From Begonia masoniana (taxonomy: Eukaryota; Streptophyta; Magnoliopsida; Cucurbitales; Begoniaceae), in NCBI GenBank assembly GCA_022432975.1, contig CM039508.1, positions 28,895,008 through 28,959,007 on the forward strand: a stretch of 64,000 nt of DNA. The letters are read 5' to 3'. This document shows, piece by piece, positions 44,636 to 54,962 of the stretch. The notes below the pieces were generated by a model, which saw only the letters and a program-made list of their open reading frames with translations, was not told the origin of the DNA and searched no databases. The position numbers were made by a program, and so were the translations under genes. Each line of letters starts with the position of its first letter. Positions within the stretch are counted from its first letter, which is position 1.

Positions 44636-45672
44636 TTGAATGAGAGTTACCTTGACTGCTTTATAATCCAAACCGAGAAAGACAATTATGCATTGGAAAG
44701 AAAATGCTATTTTATTCTTACCTCATTAGCAAAAGAAGAAAATGATCTTTCAAGGACCTTAAGGCATCCTAGCACCCTTAAACTAAATTCAAAGAATGAA
44801 ATGTCAAGGAAGCCGTTAAGTGATAAAATGCCTAGATTCATTCCACCAAACACCTTAATTACTTGGATATTTAAAGTTGGTTGGAATAAAGACTATAAGA
44901 TTTTGAGTGATAAGTTGTCATATGGACACAACATTGCTAAAATTTTCCTTATTCACTCTTTGTTCCTTTTGATGAAGCTACACCCTCTTAAGTTTTTAGA
45001 GGAAAGCTTATACAATGCCATAATAGGAATACCTCTTAGTAAACCAATTAATTTTAAAAATCTTTTATTTGAGGATCCCTTTTAAGATGGAGTATCCATG
45101 TCACACCACTTAGGATTTTTAGAGCATAGCTCAAATTTTGGTGAATTACACTTTAGAATTGAGCTAAACCTAAGAAGGATAATTTGTGAGGAATTTTTGG
45201 ATATTACGCTCAAATTATTTATTGGTGGCTCAATGGATTACAATTGTTTATCATTATGCTTAGTGACTCAATTTTTCTCTTAGTAGCCGATTATTTAATA
45301 AGTCAAATAGAGAAATATGATTCCACCTTAGTGATTGTTTACCATAGGCTTCAATCTAGGAAGTTGAGCATTGAACTTAAATTGACCTCAGCCTATGAAT
45401 GTTATTTGGAGAACCCTAACTTCCCTAGAGTAGGAATTGGAACTAAAGTCATTCCCCTAATGAGGACAAACTCTTGGCCTAATTTTATACCCAATGAGCA
45501 TATTTTCTTTGTAGGTGCCACCCTTATAGGCCCTAGTGGATCAAAGCCCAAAAGTCCTAAAGGGATTAAGAGACCCAAAGTATTATCTAGCCAAGGTAAA
45601 GGGCTTAAGGAAACAAAGGGAGTAAGATATATTGACCCTCATGCATTGTGTGGCCACAAACCACTTGCATGA
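44636..45672 (+). pseudogene. Element C unknown internal frames
   Basis: Frames 44636-45085, 45098-45283 and 45244-45672 lie where protease and polymerase would be. I recognise none of the motifs expected of those enzymes. The last frame continues, after one stop, into the LTR tail described next, so it is likely the C-terminal part of the former polyprotein. Confidence 0.4.
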
Positions 45673-45684
45673 AAAGTCTACAAA

Positions 45685-46062
45685 TTGAAAAGGGTAGAAG
45701 TAGACTTTGGACCGGGCCAGCCATTAGATTTGAGGTCAAATCCTCAATCACCCGGAGAGGATGATGTGCCCCGAGGCCCACTCACTCAATCCAAAAGCAA
45801 GGCCCAAGCTTTACCTAATTTAATTACTTACATTTTTATTTCTTTTGTAGGTAAAGACTTCTTTAAAGGATTGGAGTGGAAGCTTAAGCACAAGACTCAA
45901 CCTTGCATGGAAAGCATGGATGAAAATCAAGAGGGAATTTGTCTTCCCAAAGGACAAATTAATGTAACCATGTTTTTTTTTATAATTTGTATTTTGTTGG
46001 CAAACTCTAGCCTTTATGTAACTTTGGCAAACATTAGCCATATAGTTGCATGCATGCATTAG
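45685..46062 (+). CDS. Element C polyprotein tail crossing into the 3' LTR
   Basis: In frame with the segment before it. DLRSNPQSPGEDDVPRGP spans the LTR start at 45762 and parallels DLRSNPQPLGMDDMPRRP in B5 (62200-62260). The LTR-encoded part ends near GICLPKGQ, comparable to GICLPGPL in B5. This suggests that families B and C share a polyprotein whose last residues are encoded by the LTR. Confidence 0.5.
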   Translation: MKRVEVDFGPGQPLDLRSNPQSPGEDDVPRGPLTQSKSKAQALPNLITYIFISFVGKDFFKGLEWKLKHKTQPCMESMDENQEGICLPKGQINVTMFFFIICILLANSSLYVTLANISHIVACMH

Positions 46063-46608
46063 ATGAATGCTAGGGTTAGATTGTGTGGTTAGGATTAGAT
46101 GGTGGCTTGGATTTGTTGTACAAAAATGGCACAAAAGCCCAACACATGCTCGGCCACACCAAGAAAGCTCTAAAGGCATCAAACCAAGCATACATGGTAT
46201 TGCCACCTCATCCAAAGCATGAAATGACGACTTGGCCATATGGAAGACTTCAAGGAGGTGTGCCATAGAAGGGTGACATGGCAAAGAAGCTTCTTGTTTA
46301 GATTTTTCTAAGTAAAAGGAAAGAGCTTGCAAAAGGGAAACATCACACTCCAAATGGGGGGACCACTTGTACTTGGTCAAATTCCAAAAGGAGAAGGGGA
46401 CCACTCCAACATGTGACTAAGCTTACTTGGCATTAGGAGAGGCACCAAAGAAGAGTTCCAAGGATTGATAACATGGTTATCACTCAACCATTGGATCAAG
46501 AAGACAAAACTCATCTCGGCCATCCAAGCTATCTTCAAGATCCAACGGCTACACCATTTTGAAGACCACTTTTTGAATCACATCCAAGCCATCCATAGGT
46601 CTATAAAA
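45762..46608 (+). repeat. Element C 3' LTR, first 847 bp
   Basis: Same start TGATGTGCCCCGAGG as the 5' LTR and collinear with it up to GGTCTATAAAA, where B4 (TGACACGGGG) begins. The missing 3' part should lie beyond the right edge of the window. Confidence 0.88.
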
Positions 46609-47521
46609 TGACACGGGGTCCCCTAGAGAAGGGCCCGTGTATAACCCACAAATTATAAGAAATGTGATCGGGTGATAAGTGTTGTGCAAAACCTAAAATA
46701 AAGAGAAAAAAAATAATAAAATAAAGTGCAAGAAAATAAATAGTGTTAGATGATGCAATGGCCGAATGATATATGCTAGATGATGGTATGAAATATGAAG
46801 AAAAATAAAAGAAAAGGGATGAAGAGAAGATGTTATGGCCGAGATGATGAAATGCTTAAAAGATGAAGAAAATGGCAATAAAAGTAAAGTGATTGTGTGT
46901 GATGGTGAAACCGAAAATGAAGAAGGATTAGTGTGTTAGATGTGATGGAAAACAAGTAAATGGAAATACCGTTGGCGAGTTCAACGAGCTATCCTAAGTT
47001 AGGCTTCTTGAACAAACGATTTTCCAGGAGGAAAAACCGACCACCTCGAGCCTAGGTTTTCTTCCTCAACTCCTACTCCCAATCGAGAGGCGAGGGAATA
47101 AGGTAAGAGTTAACCTAGCAACCCAAAGGCTAGGTTAACAATGGTGGGTCTCCACTTGGCTCAAGGAAACAAGGAAAACTCATAAGGAAACAACCTTGGA
47201 AGAATAGGAAAATAGTAGTTTTATAAATTTGGCAAAAGTGTTTTATACACACCAATGCAATGCTTAAATAGGCAACCTAAGGTGGATTGGGTTTGGCAAA
47301 ATTTGGAGGAGAAATAGGAGCCTTTGATGGAGTGAAATCGGCGGCCAAAAATGAAGGAATCCGTGTGCGCCAATCCATGGTCGAGAGTGAGGCGCGCTGC
47401 TGATGATGAGTGTGGAGATGTGCCAGCCAAGAGATCCATGGCGTGCGCCAAACGTGAAGCTGCTGCCCAGCGAACGCGCCTGCCCGCGCCTGCTAATGAA
47501 GCCCTCACGCGTCTGCCCGCA
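46609..47521 (-). repeat. B4 3' LTR, truncated (R-U5 and part of U3)
   Basis: TGACACGGGGTCCC at left is the family LTR end. The TATA region appears as ATGCTTAAATAGG near 47258 (reverse strand CCTATTTAAGCAT). About 500 bp of U3, including the LTR start, are missing; about 45 bp of unassigned filler (47522-47567) separate it from RT. Confidence 0.8.
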
Positions 47522-47567
47522 TAAGTCTTCCACTTAATCCGAGCCATCTCTTAATTAAAGGATGAGA

Positions 47568-48417
47568 TTTTTCTTTTATCAAGTTGAAGCTACATTGACA
47601 TGCCGGTGTCCAATTAAAGTCTACTCCTTTCTTGGTAAGATCTGTCGTAGGAGCGACTAATGAACTGAAGTCTTTAATGAACCTTCTATAAAAAGAGGCT
47701 AATCCGTGAAAACTACGGACTTCAGTGATACTATTAGGAGTGGGCCACTCCTTGATGGCTTTAACCTTATCCTCATCCGCTTCTAAACCATCATTTGAAA
47801 TAATAAAGCCCAAAAAGTAAACCTTTTCTTGTCCAAAGGAGCATTTACCCAAATTTCCAAACAATTTAGCTCGACGGAGAGTTTGAAAAAGTATCCCGAG
47901 ATGGTTGACATGTTGTGGAAGGTTGGGGCTATACACCAAGATGTCATCGAAGTATACGACAACAAACTTCCCAAGGAGATCCTTAAGAACATGGTGCATT
48001 AACCTCTTGAAGGTGCTTGGGGCGTTGGTAAGACCGAATGGCATAACCATCCACTCAAATAATCCGTATTTTGTTTTGAAGGCGGTTTTCCATTCATCAC
48101 CTTCTTTCATTCGTATTTGGTGATATCCGCTCTTCAAGTCTACTTTAGAGAATGTCGATGCTCCACTCAATTTGTCTAGCATGTCCTCGAGTCTAGGGAA
48201 AGGGTATCTATATTTAATGGTAATTTGGTTAATAGCACGACTATCAACACACATTCGCATAGAGCCATCTTTCTTTGGTACCAATAGTGTAGGTACGGCA
48301 CAAGGGCTCATTGACTCCCGAATGTAACCTTTTCCCAACAACTCTTGAACTTGATCTTGTAGTTCTTTCACTTCTTCAGGCCTCATCCTATAGGCCGGTC
48401 GATTCGGTAACATAGCT
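47568..48417 (-). pseudogene. B4 reverse transcriptase domain, open but isolated
   Basis: A complete RT domain without stops: [77 protein letters not shown] (catalytic YFDD) and [16 protein letters not shown]. It reads past the end of homology at 47568 into filler and ends at 47505. RNase H and integrase are deleted and the upstream linker is interrupted at 48417, so it cannot work as a polyprotein. YFDD and the sequence style fit CRM/Galadriel-type chromoviruses. Confidence 0.85.
48413..48417. other. Target site duplication of composite insertion, left
   Basis: TAGCT, matching TAGCT at 53216-53220. The uninterrupted B-family sequence (B5 near 59695) shows a single copy. Confidence 0.85.
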
Positions 48418-48826
48418 TGTAACGACCCCCTTTCCCAGCAAGATATTATCCGCTCTGGGGATTAGGCCGCAGCCCAATATCCTCCTCTCACGGCTTTGTT
48501 TGGCGAGAACTTCCCAGAAGGTCACCCAACCTGAAATTGCTCTCGCCGAAGCACTTTTAACTTCGGAGTTCTTATGGGATCCGTTGTCAATTGTGCTCCA
48601 AAACGCGTCTTGCTATGTTGGGAGGGTCTCTTTACATATGTTTCATTTCCACATACTTCCCCAAGCGATGTGGGATTGTGACGACCCCCTCATTACGACC
48701 CGAGATTCGCCTATACTCGAGTCCGGGATTCGCCTACACTCAGCTTAGGTCCCGAGGTTTGCCCCGCAACCCGAGGTTTGCCCCGCAGTCGTACCCATAC
48801 GTACACATTCCATTCGGGTCATCACA
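48418..48826 (-). mobile_element. Cassandra-like TRIM LTR carrying a 5S domain
   Basis: 409 bp from TGTAACGACCCCC to CGGGTCATCACA. Its reverse strand includes a 5S-derived region at 48501-48602. Cassandra is a terminal-repeat retrotransposon in miniature known for 5S sequence in its LTRs; the order here (purine tract and primer site in the adjoining 73 bases) fits. Only one LTR of this type is present. Confidence 0.75.
48501..48602 (-). pseudogene. 5S-derived domain in Cassandra-like LTR
   Basis: Minus strand keeps GGATCCCATAAGAACTCC, GAAGTTAAAAGTGCTTCGGC and GTTGGGTGACC. It shares with the tandem array the same departures from canonical plant 5S (AAAAGTGCTTCGG, GTTGGG), but has GCAATTTCA where the array has GTAGTACTA. 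Confidence 0.8.
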
Positions 48827-48899
48827 ATCACCCCCCCTCGGGGGCCCAACGTCCTCGTTGGCCACATTTCCGATTGGGTATGGGCTTTGATACCATAAA
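48827..48899 (-). other. Cassandra-like internal stub: polypurine tract and primer binding site
   Basis: Minus strand TGGTATCAAAGCCC (primer site, four bases from the LTR end at 48900) followed about 30 bases later by CCCCCGAGGGGGGTGATTG, a purine tract abutting the LTR at 48826. A 73-bp internal region is extremely short. Confidence 0.7.
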
Positions 48900-51456
48900 T
48901 GTAACGACCCTAAGTCCGTACCCCATTTTCTCCGTATAAATTTTTCATTTTTATTTTTACATTTTAAATAAAACTTTAAAACCTAACGTTAAAGCGGAAT
49001 TGAAATCGAAGCCGAAACCGGAATCGAAATCGAAGTTCGTTTGGTAAATCATTTAAAATATAAACTAAAACTATTAATAAAACTTAAATCATTTAAACAT
49101 TTAATAATATTAAATACAGAGGGGCAGAATCGGAACTAGCTGCCAAAAGGAGGGGGGCGATCGATCTCTGTAAACTACAGAGATCGATCGCTGCTTGCAT
49201 ATTGGCAGCAAGCGATCGATCTCTGTAGTTTACAGAGATCGATCGCTGCATGCTTGCATGCAGCAAGCAATCGATCTCTGCTTTCAGCAGAGATCGATCG
49301 CTGCTGCCTACATCAAGGGCAGCGATCCTTCTTTTCCTTCGAGACTTTAACACTTCAAAATTTTCAGCTTCGAGCACATTTATTTGTTCTCTGGAATCCG
49401 ATCTCCAGAGAGCAAATCACCTTCTTCCTTTCACCAGTAATCAGCAAAACTCACACATGCACTCAACCGATTAAAACATAACCTAAACTCAATCGACTCG
49501 CTTTGGACTTTGCGAAGTCCAACTGCGTGGATAGCTCTAAAAACCGAGCTATCCGTAACAACCTACAAACAACATTTCAAAACATTTTCATTTAACTTAA
49601 ACATTTAAACCAAAACATTTCATAACGTTTATCAAAACAGTTTAAACAAAGACGTTTTACATACAATTGCCCAAAACATTTAAAGCATCAAAAGGTTATC
49701 TAACCCCTAACAAGATCCAAACAACCTAATATGTTCTATGCATTCGTATTAACCAAATATCCCCCAGAATACATACACAGACGATCCCCACGGGTCAAAA
49801 GTGCCTCGACTACTCAGCGCACTCCCACGACCGTCATCCATCAACTGCGTCAGACGTCAGGAGGAAGAACGCCGTCCTCACCTGGTTCGATATCACCTAG
49901 AATATCACCTACACCATACAGACACATACGAGATATTGAAATCTCAGTAAGCTACGTAAATGCAGATGCATGCGTGCAGATGCCATTCAGAAAACATGCT
50001 CAGATTCAGATACAGAAACAGATACAGATTCAGATTACAGATTCATTTTCATTACGTCGCAGACAGATTGTTACCGAGATATCAGCCCTCTAAATGGAAA
50101 GGATACATTCTGCGGTCGAACTACCACTTTCCACCTAGAGGAGGGGGGTACATGCTCACAAACCCTACAGCCATGCCTGAGCCCCACCTCGCGTAACCAG
50201 ATACAGATACAGATATAGATTACGTACATTAATTACAGAGGTTCATTTCTTTCCTTAAAACACGTGCGGAAATCCATTTTCTATGACATTTGAAATACGT
50301 GATGCATGAACAGTTAATCAGCGGAAAGTAAACAAACAGCATACATATCAACAAGACAATACAACATAACCTATAAACAACTAACCTAACTACCCAACAT
50401 AAACAACGTAAAACAAGGAACCCTCAAGGATCCTTGATACGACGACGAGGTATGGTGTAGACCTTTCGGTCAAGCAAGTCACGAGAACTTACCTTGAGCG
50501 CGCTGAATCTCAAGCTTCGTCCACTGGAGTCGCGTGTCTGAGGTAAAACACGATATTTGCCGTTAAAACCGAATTAAGCTATTAAACGTCCAAATTAACA
50601 AAACCTTAATTAAAAATATTTCCTAATGCTTTAATTCGATTTATTAAGCTAATTCATCGAGCAATCGAACTTTTTCCGAAAACCCTAAAATTCTCGGATT
50701 TTTAAACTTTTTCACAATTCGATTTATCTTCGTCCGATAACTTCAAATACGTCCAATATATACTTAATCATGGCTAACCTATTAATTACGAACCCTAAAT
50801 CTCATTTTTAATCAAAATCGATCGAAACCCTAATTACCTAAAACGCAGTAAACGTCGAAATAAAAGCTCTAAGAACGTAGATGCATACCTAGGATAGCGA
50901 GAGGAGGAAGAATCGCGAAGAACGGAAGTCGAACGGAGGTCGGATTGTTGGAAGTCGTCGGCGGCTCGCGTGAGAGAAAGCTCTCTGTTCGTGGATTCCA
51001 GAGAAGAGAAAGAGAGGAAGTGAGGAAAGGAGAGAAAAGTTAGGTTATTTAATAATTTGATTTGGCAAATTACCAAATTGCCCTTAGCTCTTATTTCTAT
51101 TTTGTTTCGTCCTTCGGTTCGTTAATCGTCCAACTATTCGGATTCTCGAAAGTTCCATATTTTGCCAATAACTTCTATTCATTGCCAGGGATTTATTAAA
51201 ACTGTCCGTTCGCGATTTGGACCTCATTTGCTATTTTTACGAGAACGACTTTTACATTACGAAAAGTGTATTTACTCGGAATATCGTGTTTGATCTCTGA
51301 AAATTCCCGTAAATTCATTAAAATTCTTATTACTCATTAGGATCGTAATGACGCTTTTCTTTCGTAAAACGGACCTGATTTGACATATTTACCAAAAATG
51401 CCACATATATTATAAAATATGAATATTCTAAAAATCCGTACAAGCCGGATATTACA
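48900..51456 (-). repeat. Element D 3' LTR (2557 bp)
   Basis: TGTAACGACCCTAAG to CCGGATATTACA. It holds three tandem hairpins at 49158-49302. Its first 250 bp resemble the mini LTR at 56038-56277 (ACCCATTTT, CCGTATAAATTTTTCATTT). No supported open frame. Confidence 0.88.
49158..49302. repeat. Three tandem CGATCG-rich hairpins
   Basis: 49158-49190 has perfect 15-bp arms (CGATCGATCTCTGTA) around AAC. 49211-49247 has perfect 17-bp arms (AGCGATCGATCTCTGTA) around GTT. 49266-49302 has 17-bp arms with one mismatch around TTC. GCATGCTTGCATGC sits between the second and third. Confidence 0.93.
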
Positions 51457-51470
51457 TTCTACCCTTCTTA
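51457..51470 (-). other. Element D polypurine tract
   Basis: Minus strand AAGAAGGGTAGAA next to the 3' LTR start. Confidence 0.8.
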
Positions 51471-51496
51471 TTCAGAATTTTGTCCACAAAATTAAA

Positions 51497-52626
51497 TCAT
51501 GCAAACAAATTAGGATACTTAGTCATCATATCCTGCTGTCGCTCCCAGGTAGCCTCCTCCACCTCGTGATTCCGCCATAGAACTTTGACTAGCGGAATTT
51601 CTTTGTTGCGTAGAACCTTGATGGAATGCTCCAAAATACGTACCGGCCTCACCTCATAGCTCAAGGTAGGCTGTACCTCGATCTCTGTAGCCTCCACAAT
51701 ACGCGACGGGTCACGTAAACATCTCCGAAGCATGGATACGTGGAATACATCGTGGATACTCTCCATAGAAGCTTGAAGCTGTAGTCGATACGCCATCTTC
51801 CCGATCCTCTTCAGAATAGGAAAGGGCCCCACATAATGAGGGTTTAACTTACCCCTCCTTCCGAATCTCGCAACGCCTTTGAACGGAGAAACTTTAAGGT
51901 AAACCTCGTCACCTTCCTCGAACTCTAGCTCTCTCCGTCTCGTGTCAGCATAGCTCTTCTGTCTGCTTTGAGCTACCTCAATGCGCTGTCGGATAATGGC
52001 AATCTTCTCTGCCGTCTGCTGTATAATCTCTGGACCAACGATGCTGGCCTCGCCAACCTCGTCCCAATATAACGGAGACCTACACTTTCGACCATATAAG
52101 GCTTCATACGGAGCCATGCCGATAGTAGCCTGGAAGCTGTTGTTGTACGAGAACTCGATCAGTGGCAAATACTTGCTCCACGATCCCTGAAACTCAAGCA
52201 CACACGCTCTGAGCATATCCTCCAAAATCTGATTTGTCCTCTCTGTCTGACCATCAGTCTGAGGATGAAACGCTGTGCTGAAGTTAAGCTGAGTCCCCAT
52301 AGCTTTGTGCAGACTCTTCCAGAACTTCGATGTAAACCTCGGATCTCGATCCGAGACAATAGAAACCGGCACTCCGTGCAACTTCACAATCTCCTGTACA
52401 TAGAGCTCTGCGAGCTGATCCATAGAAGACGCCATCTTCACAGGCAAAAAGTGAGCCGACTTTGTCAATCGGTTCACAATAACCCAAATGCCGTCATGGC
52501 CTCTCGTAGTCCTCGGGAGCCCCACAATGAAATCCATGGAGATCTGCTCCCACTTCCACTCCGGAATCGGCAGTGGTAACAGTGTTCCAGCGGGTCTCTG
52601 GTGCTCAGCCTTTACCTGCTGACATA
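51497..52626 (-). CDS. Element D integrase with chromodomain, 5'-truncated but open
   Basis: Integrase fragment of about 376 codons, open from the truncation at 52626 to the stop at 51497; the first Met is at 52537. In order: end of the zinc finger ([10 protein letters not shown]), [21 protein letters not shown] [36 protein letters not shown] (so D, D and E are all present), the [15 protein letters not shown] module and the chromodomain [16 protein letters not shown]. It is the best-preserved Tekay coding sequence in the window, which suggests a recent insertion. Confidence 0.88.
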
Positions 52627-52756
52627 CTAGCCCAAGTGGTACTCCTCACTTGTAGCCCAGGTACTTAACCCTGAGGTCCTGGGTTCGAGTGGGGGGGAAG
52701 GTAAAAATCCTCTACAGGGAGAGGGAAGTTCTGTGAGTAGCGGAGCGCCTTTTATT
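52627..52756 (+). repeat. tRNA-like (SINE-type) block, third partial copy of the palindrome arm
   Basis: TAGCCCAAGTGG resembles a Pol III A box and GGTTCGAGT (52682) most of a B box, about 54 bases apart. The segment repeats the tRNA-like part of the arm at 52986-53100 and then ends in GGAGCGCCTTTTAT. It could be a SINE head or a tRNA-like motif inside an LTR. Confidence 0.5.
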
Positions 52757-53215
52757 GTAACGACCCACGTCCCGAACCACGTACCCCGGCCCAGGCCCGT
52801 ACACCTGGCACCGAGGCCCCGGCCCAAGCCCGTACACTTGGCACCGAGTTACGTGTCCGGCCACGTGTCCGCTACTCACAGAACTTCCCTCTCCCTGTAG
52901 AGGATTTTTACCTTCCCCCCCACTCGAACCCAGGACCTCAGGGTTAAGTACCTGGGCTACAAGTGAGGAGTACCACTTGAGCTACTAGCCCAAGTGGTAC
53001 TCCTCACTTGTAGCCCAGGTACTTAACCCTGAGGTCCTGGGTTCGAGTGGGGGGGGAAGGTAAAAATCCTCTACAGGGAGAGGGAAGTTCTGTGAGTAGG
53101 GGACACGTGGCCGGACACGTAACTCGGTGCCAAGTGTACGGGCTTGGGCCGGGGCCTCGGTGCCAGGTGTACGGGCCTGGGCCGGGGTACGTGGTTCAGG
53201 ACGTGGGTCGTTACA
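52757..53215. repeat. 459-bp near-perfect palindrome with TGTAACGACCC ends
   Basis: Left arm 52757-52984, one central base, right arm 52986-53215. Both arms start from TGTAACGACCCACGTCC, run through CCCCGGCCCAGGCCCGTACA, CACGTGTCC and GGATTTTTACCTTCCCCC, and end in the tRNA-like block. Only a handful of mismatches are visible (for example TTGAGCTA against TAGCCCAA). GC-rich, unlike its surroundings. Confidence 0.93.
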
Positions 53216-53220
53216 TAGCT
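53216..53220. other. Target site duplication of composite insertion, right
   Basis: TAGCT, second copy; B4 sequence (CCAGGCTGGAGGTC) continues from here. Confidence 0.85.
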
Positions 53221-53900
53221 CCAGGCTGGAGGTCAATTTGATGTTCTATTCCTCTAATCGGTGGTAATCCGGGTGGTAGTTCTTTAAGAAAAACATCTAG
53301 ATAAGTCTTAAGTAGATTTTAGACCGGTAAGGGTATATCTCCAAGCTCCATAATATGGTCCCTAAATAAAACTAGAATCACAGTCTTTCCTTTCGTCACT
53401 GCAGCTCTTAATCCCTTTTTGGTCAAGAAAAGATTTTCCTTAATCTTTTCTTCCTTCCTAACCGCATCATCATGGGCAATTTGCTCAGGGGTCATGGGAA
53501 GTAACTTGATATTTCTACAGCCGAATTTCAAACTGTAATTGTTGAGGAATTTGTCATGCTGCACCCTACGGTCATAAAGTCATGGTCTACCAAGCAAAAG
53601 ATGACTCGTATTCATAGGTACGACATCACAAAGAACCGCATCCTTATACTTGCCAATAATGAAATTGACAGTTACTTGCTTCGTCACCTTGATGTCATCC
53701 CTATCGTCCGACCATCTTAACTTATATGGCTTAGGGTGGCTAGTCATCTCCAATCGAAGCTTTTTCACCATATCTTGGGAAGCCACGTTGACTCAACTTC
53801 CACTATCAATAATCATGGAACAAACTTTGTCCTTGACTCCACATCTACTTTGAAAAATATTTTCTCGTTGGCAGTCTTCTTTTACGTTCTTAGAAACAAG
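53221..53900 (-). pseudogene. B4 protease region, broken
   Basis: Aligns with B5 58999-59634. The segment 53580-53786 has ASQDMVKKLRLE, SHPKPYKLRW and DVVPMNTSHLLLGRP; 53319-53564 has GCRNIKLLPMTPEQIAHDDA and KKGLRAAVTKGKTVILVLF. A TGA near 53580 (GRP then stop) and a change near 53790 interrupt it. Confidence 0.8.
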
Positions 53901-53981
53901 GGTCCTACGAATGACCATTAAAAGTGGTCCATCTTGAGCAACACATTCATCTGACTCGCGCTCAGTCTCGTCGTCTACCTC

Positions 53982-54962
53982 TTATTCTCCCTCTTTTTCA
54001 AGGCATTGACCTTCGTCGTTCTCGCTTTCCCATTCTCCGGTCGATTCCTTAATAACCATCACTCGACGGTTAGAGCACTTATTTGCGTAATGTCCCTTGC
54101 CTAAACACTTGTAGCATTGGACATCACAAGCTCTTTGTCCTTTAGACGTGTTTGCTTGATTTTTATCCGTCGGAGGGGGTTTGTTTTGGTTGAAGGGTGT
54201 TTTGGTTGGCCAATTACGGTTAACTAGCTTTTTCTCTTCGTTCTTCCATGGAGGTTTGTGCTTGTCTTGATCTAGGTGCCTAGGTAGAAATTTAGTTGGA
54301 AAGTTGGTCTTGTGTTGTCTCTCTACCGTGAGGGCAAGTTGTATGACCATGTCCATGGCCTCCAATTGTTGAACTTCAACCGCGTCGCCAATATCACGGT
54401 TTAAACCTCGGATGAATCTTGCTATGAGTTGTTCTTCAGGCTCATCAATAGCGCAATGCATATTGAGAGTCTCAAATTCTGTGAGGTACTCATCAACCAA
54501 GAGAGAATTTTGCTTAAGGTTGTGAAGTAGATGGAAGAGTTCTTGTTTGTAATGTAGGGGAACAAACCTCTTGTGCATTATGTCTTTCATGGAATTCCAG
54601 GTTGAGACGGGATATCCTAATGTTCACATTCTTTGGTTTTTAAGGTTGGACCACCATAATGCGGCATGGCCCGTTAATTCAAGAGAGGCGAGTTGAATTT
54701 TAACCTGCTCGGAATAGTCGTGACATTAAAAAACTCTCTCTACCTTATCAACCCAATCAAGATATGTGTGTCCGTCACATGTTCCATTGAAAGGGGGAAT
54801 TGACATCTTAACATTACGGAGGTCGTCGTTGTCCCTACGACGATTTGGTCGGTACTCTTCATCATCTTCCGTCCAATTCTCATCCTCCGAACTAACATAA
54901 CATGGTCTCCTTCTTTGGGATTCAACCCATTCCTCTTCCTCTACGGGTGGTTGAAAAGGTGC
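53982..54962 (-). pseudogene. B4 Gag, central and C-terminal part
   Basis: 54726-54962 has EEEEWVESQRRRPCYV, RRRDNDDLRNVKMSIPPFNG and YLDWVDKVERVF; 53982-54590 has MKDIMHKRFVP, VDEYLTEFETLNMHCAID and the CCHC knuckle CYKCLGKGHYANKC (near 54080-54125). Stops near 54592-54640 and 54726 split it. At 54962 it is cut by B5; the N-terminus is at 63678-63955. Confidence 0.85.

Larger units (their letters stand above)
40315..46608 (+). mobile_element. Element C: gag-only (non-autonomous) LTR retrotransposon, 3' LTR broken by B4
   Basis: 5' LTR 40315-41688, tRNA-Met primer site, AT-rich leader, Gag-like frames (43234-43990), an acidic region and further degraded frames, then the 3' LTR from 45762 cut at its TATA box by B4 at 46609. 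No RT, RNase H or integrase motif is visible. LTR landmarks and the polyprotein tail resemble family B. Confidence 0.82.
48900..52626 (-). mobile_element. Tekay-type element D, 3' part (integrase, chromodomain, 3' LTR)
   Basis: 3' LTR 48900-51456, polypurine tract next to it, integrase with chromodomain 51497-52626. Everything upstream of the integrase zinc finger is missing at the 52626/52627 junction. The coding part has no stops, in contrast to A1 and A2. Confidence 0.85.
48418..53215 (-). mobile_element. Composite insertion: Cassandra-like LTR, Tekay fragment D and a palindrome
   Basis: One 5-bp duplication (TAGCT) brackets three unlike parts: a 5S-bearing LTR with adjoining tract and primer site (48418-48899), a Tekay 3' LTR and pol fragment (48900-52626) and a tRNA-like/palindromic block (52627-53215). 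All the junctions at 48418, 48900, 52757 and 53215 fall on a TGTAACGACCC terminus (the last inverted). It is not a simple single insertion. Confidence 0.8.

Noticed and set aside
52627..53215. Functional tRNA gene
   Set aside because: A-box and B-box-like motifs are present but the B box lacks its conserved CC end, no cloverleaf with paired acceptor ends is evident, and the block is repeated within a mobile palindrome.
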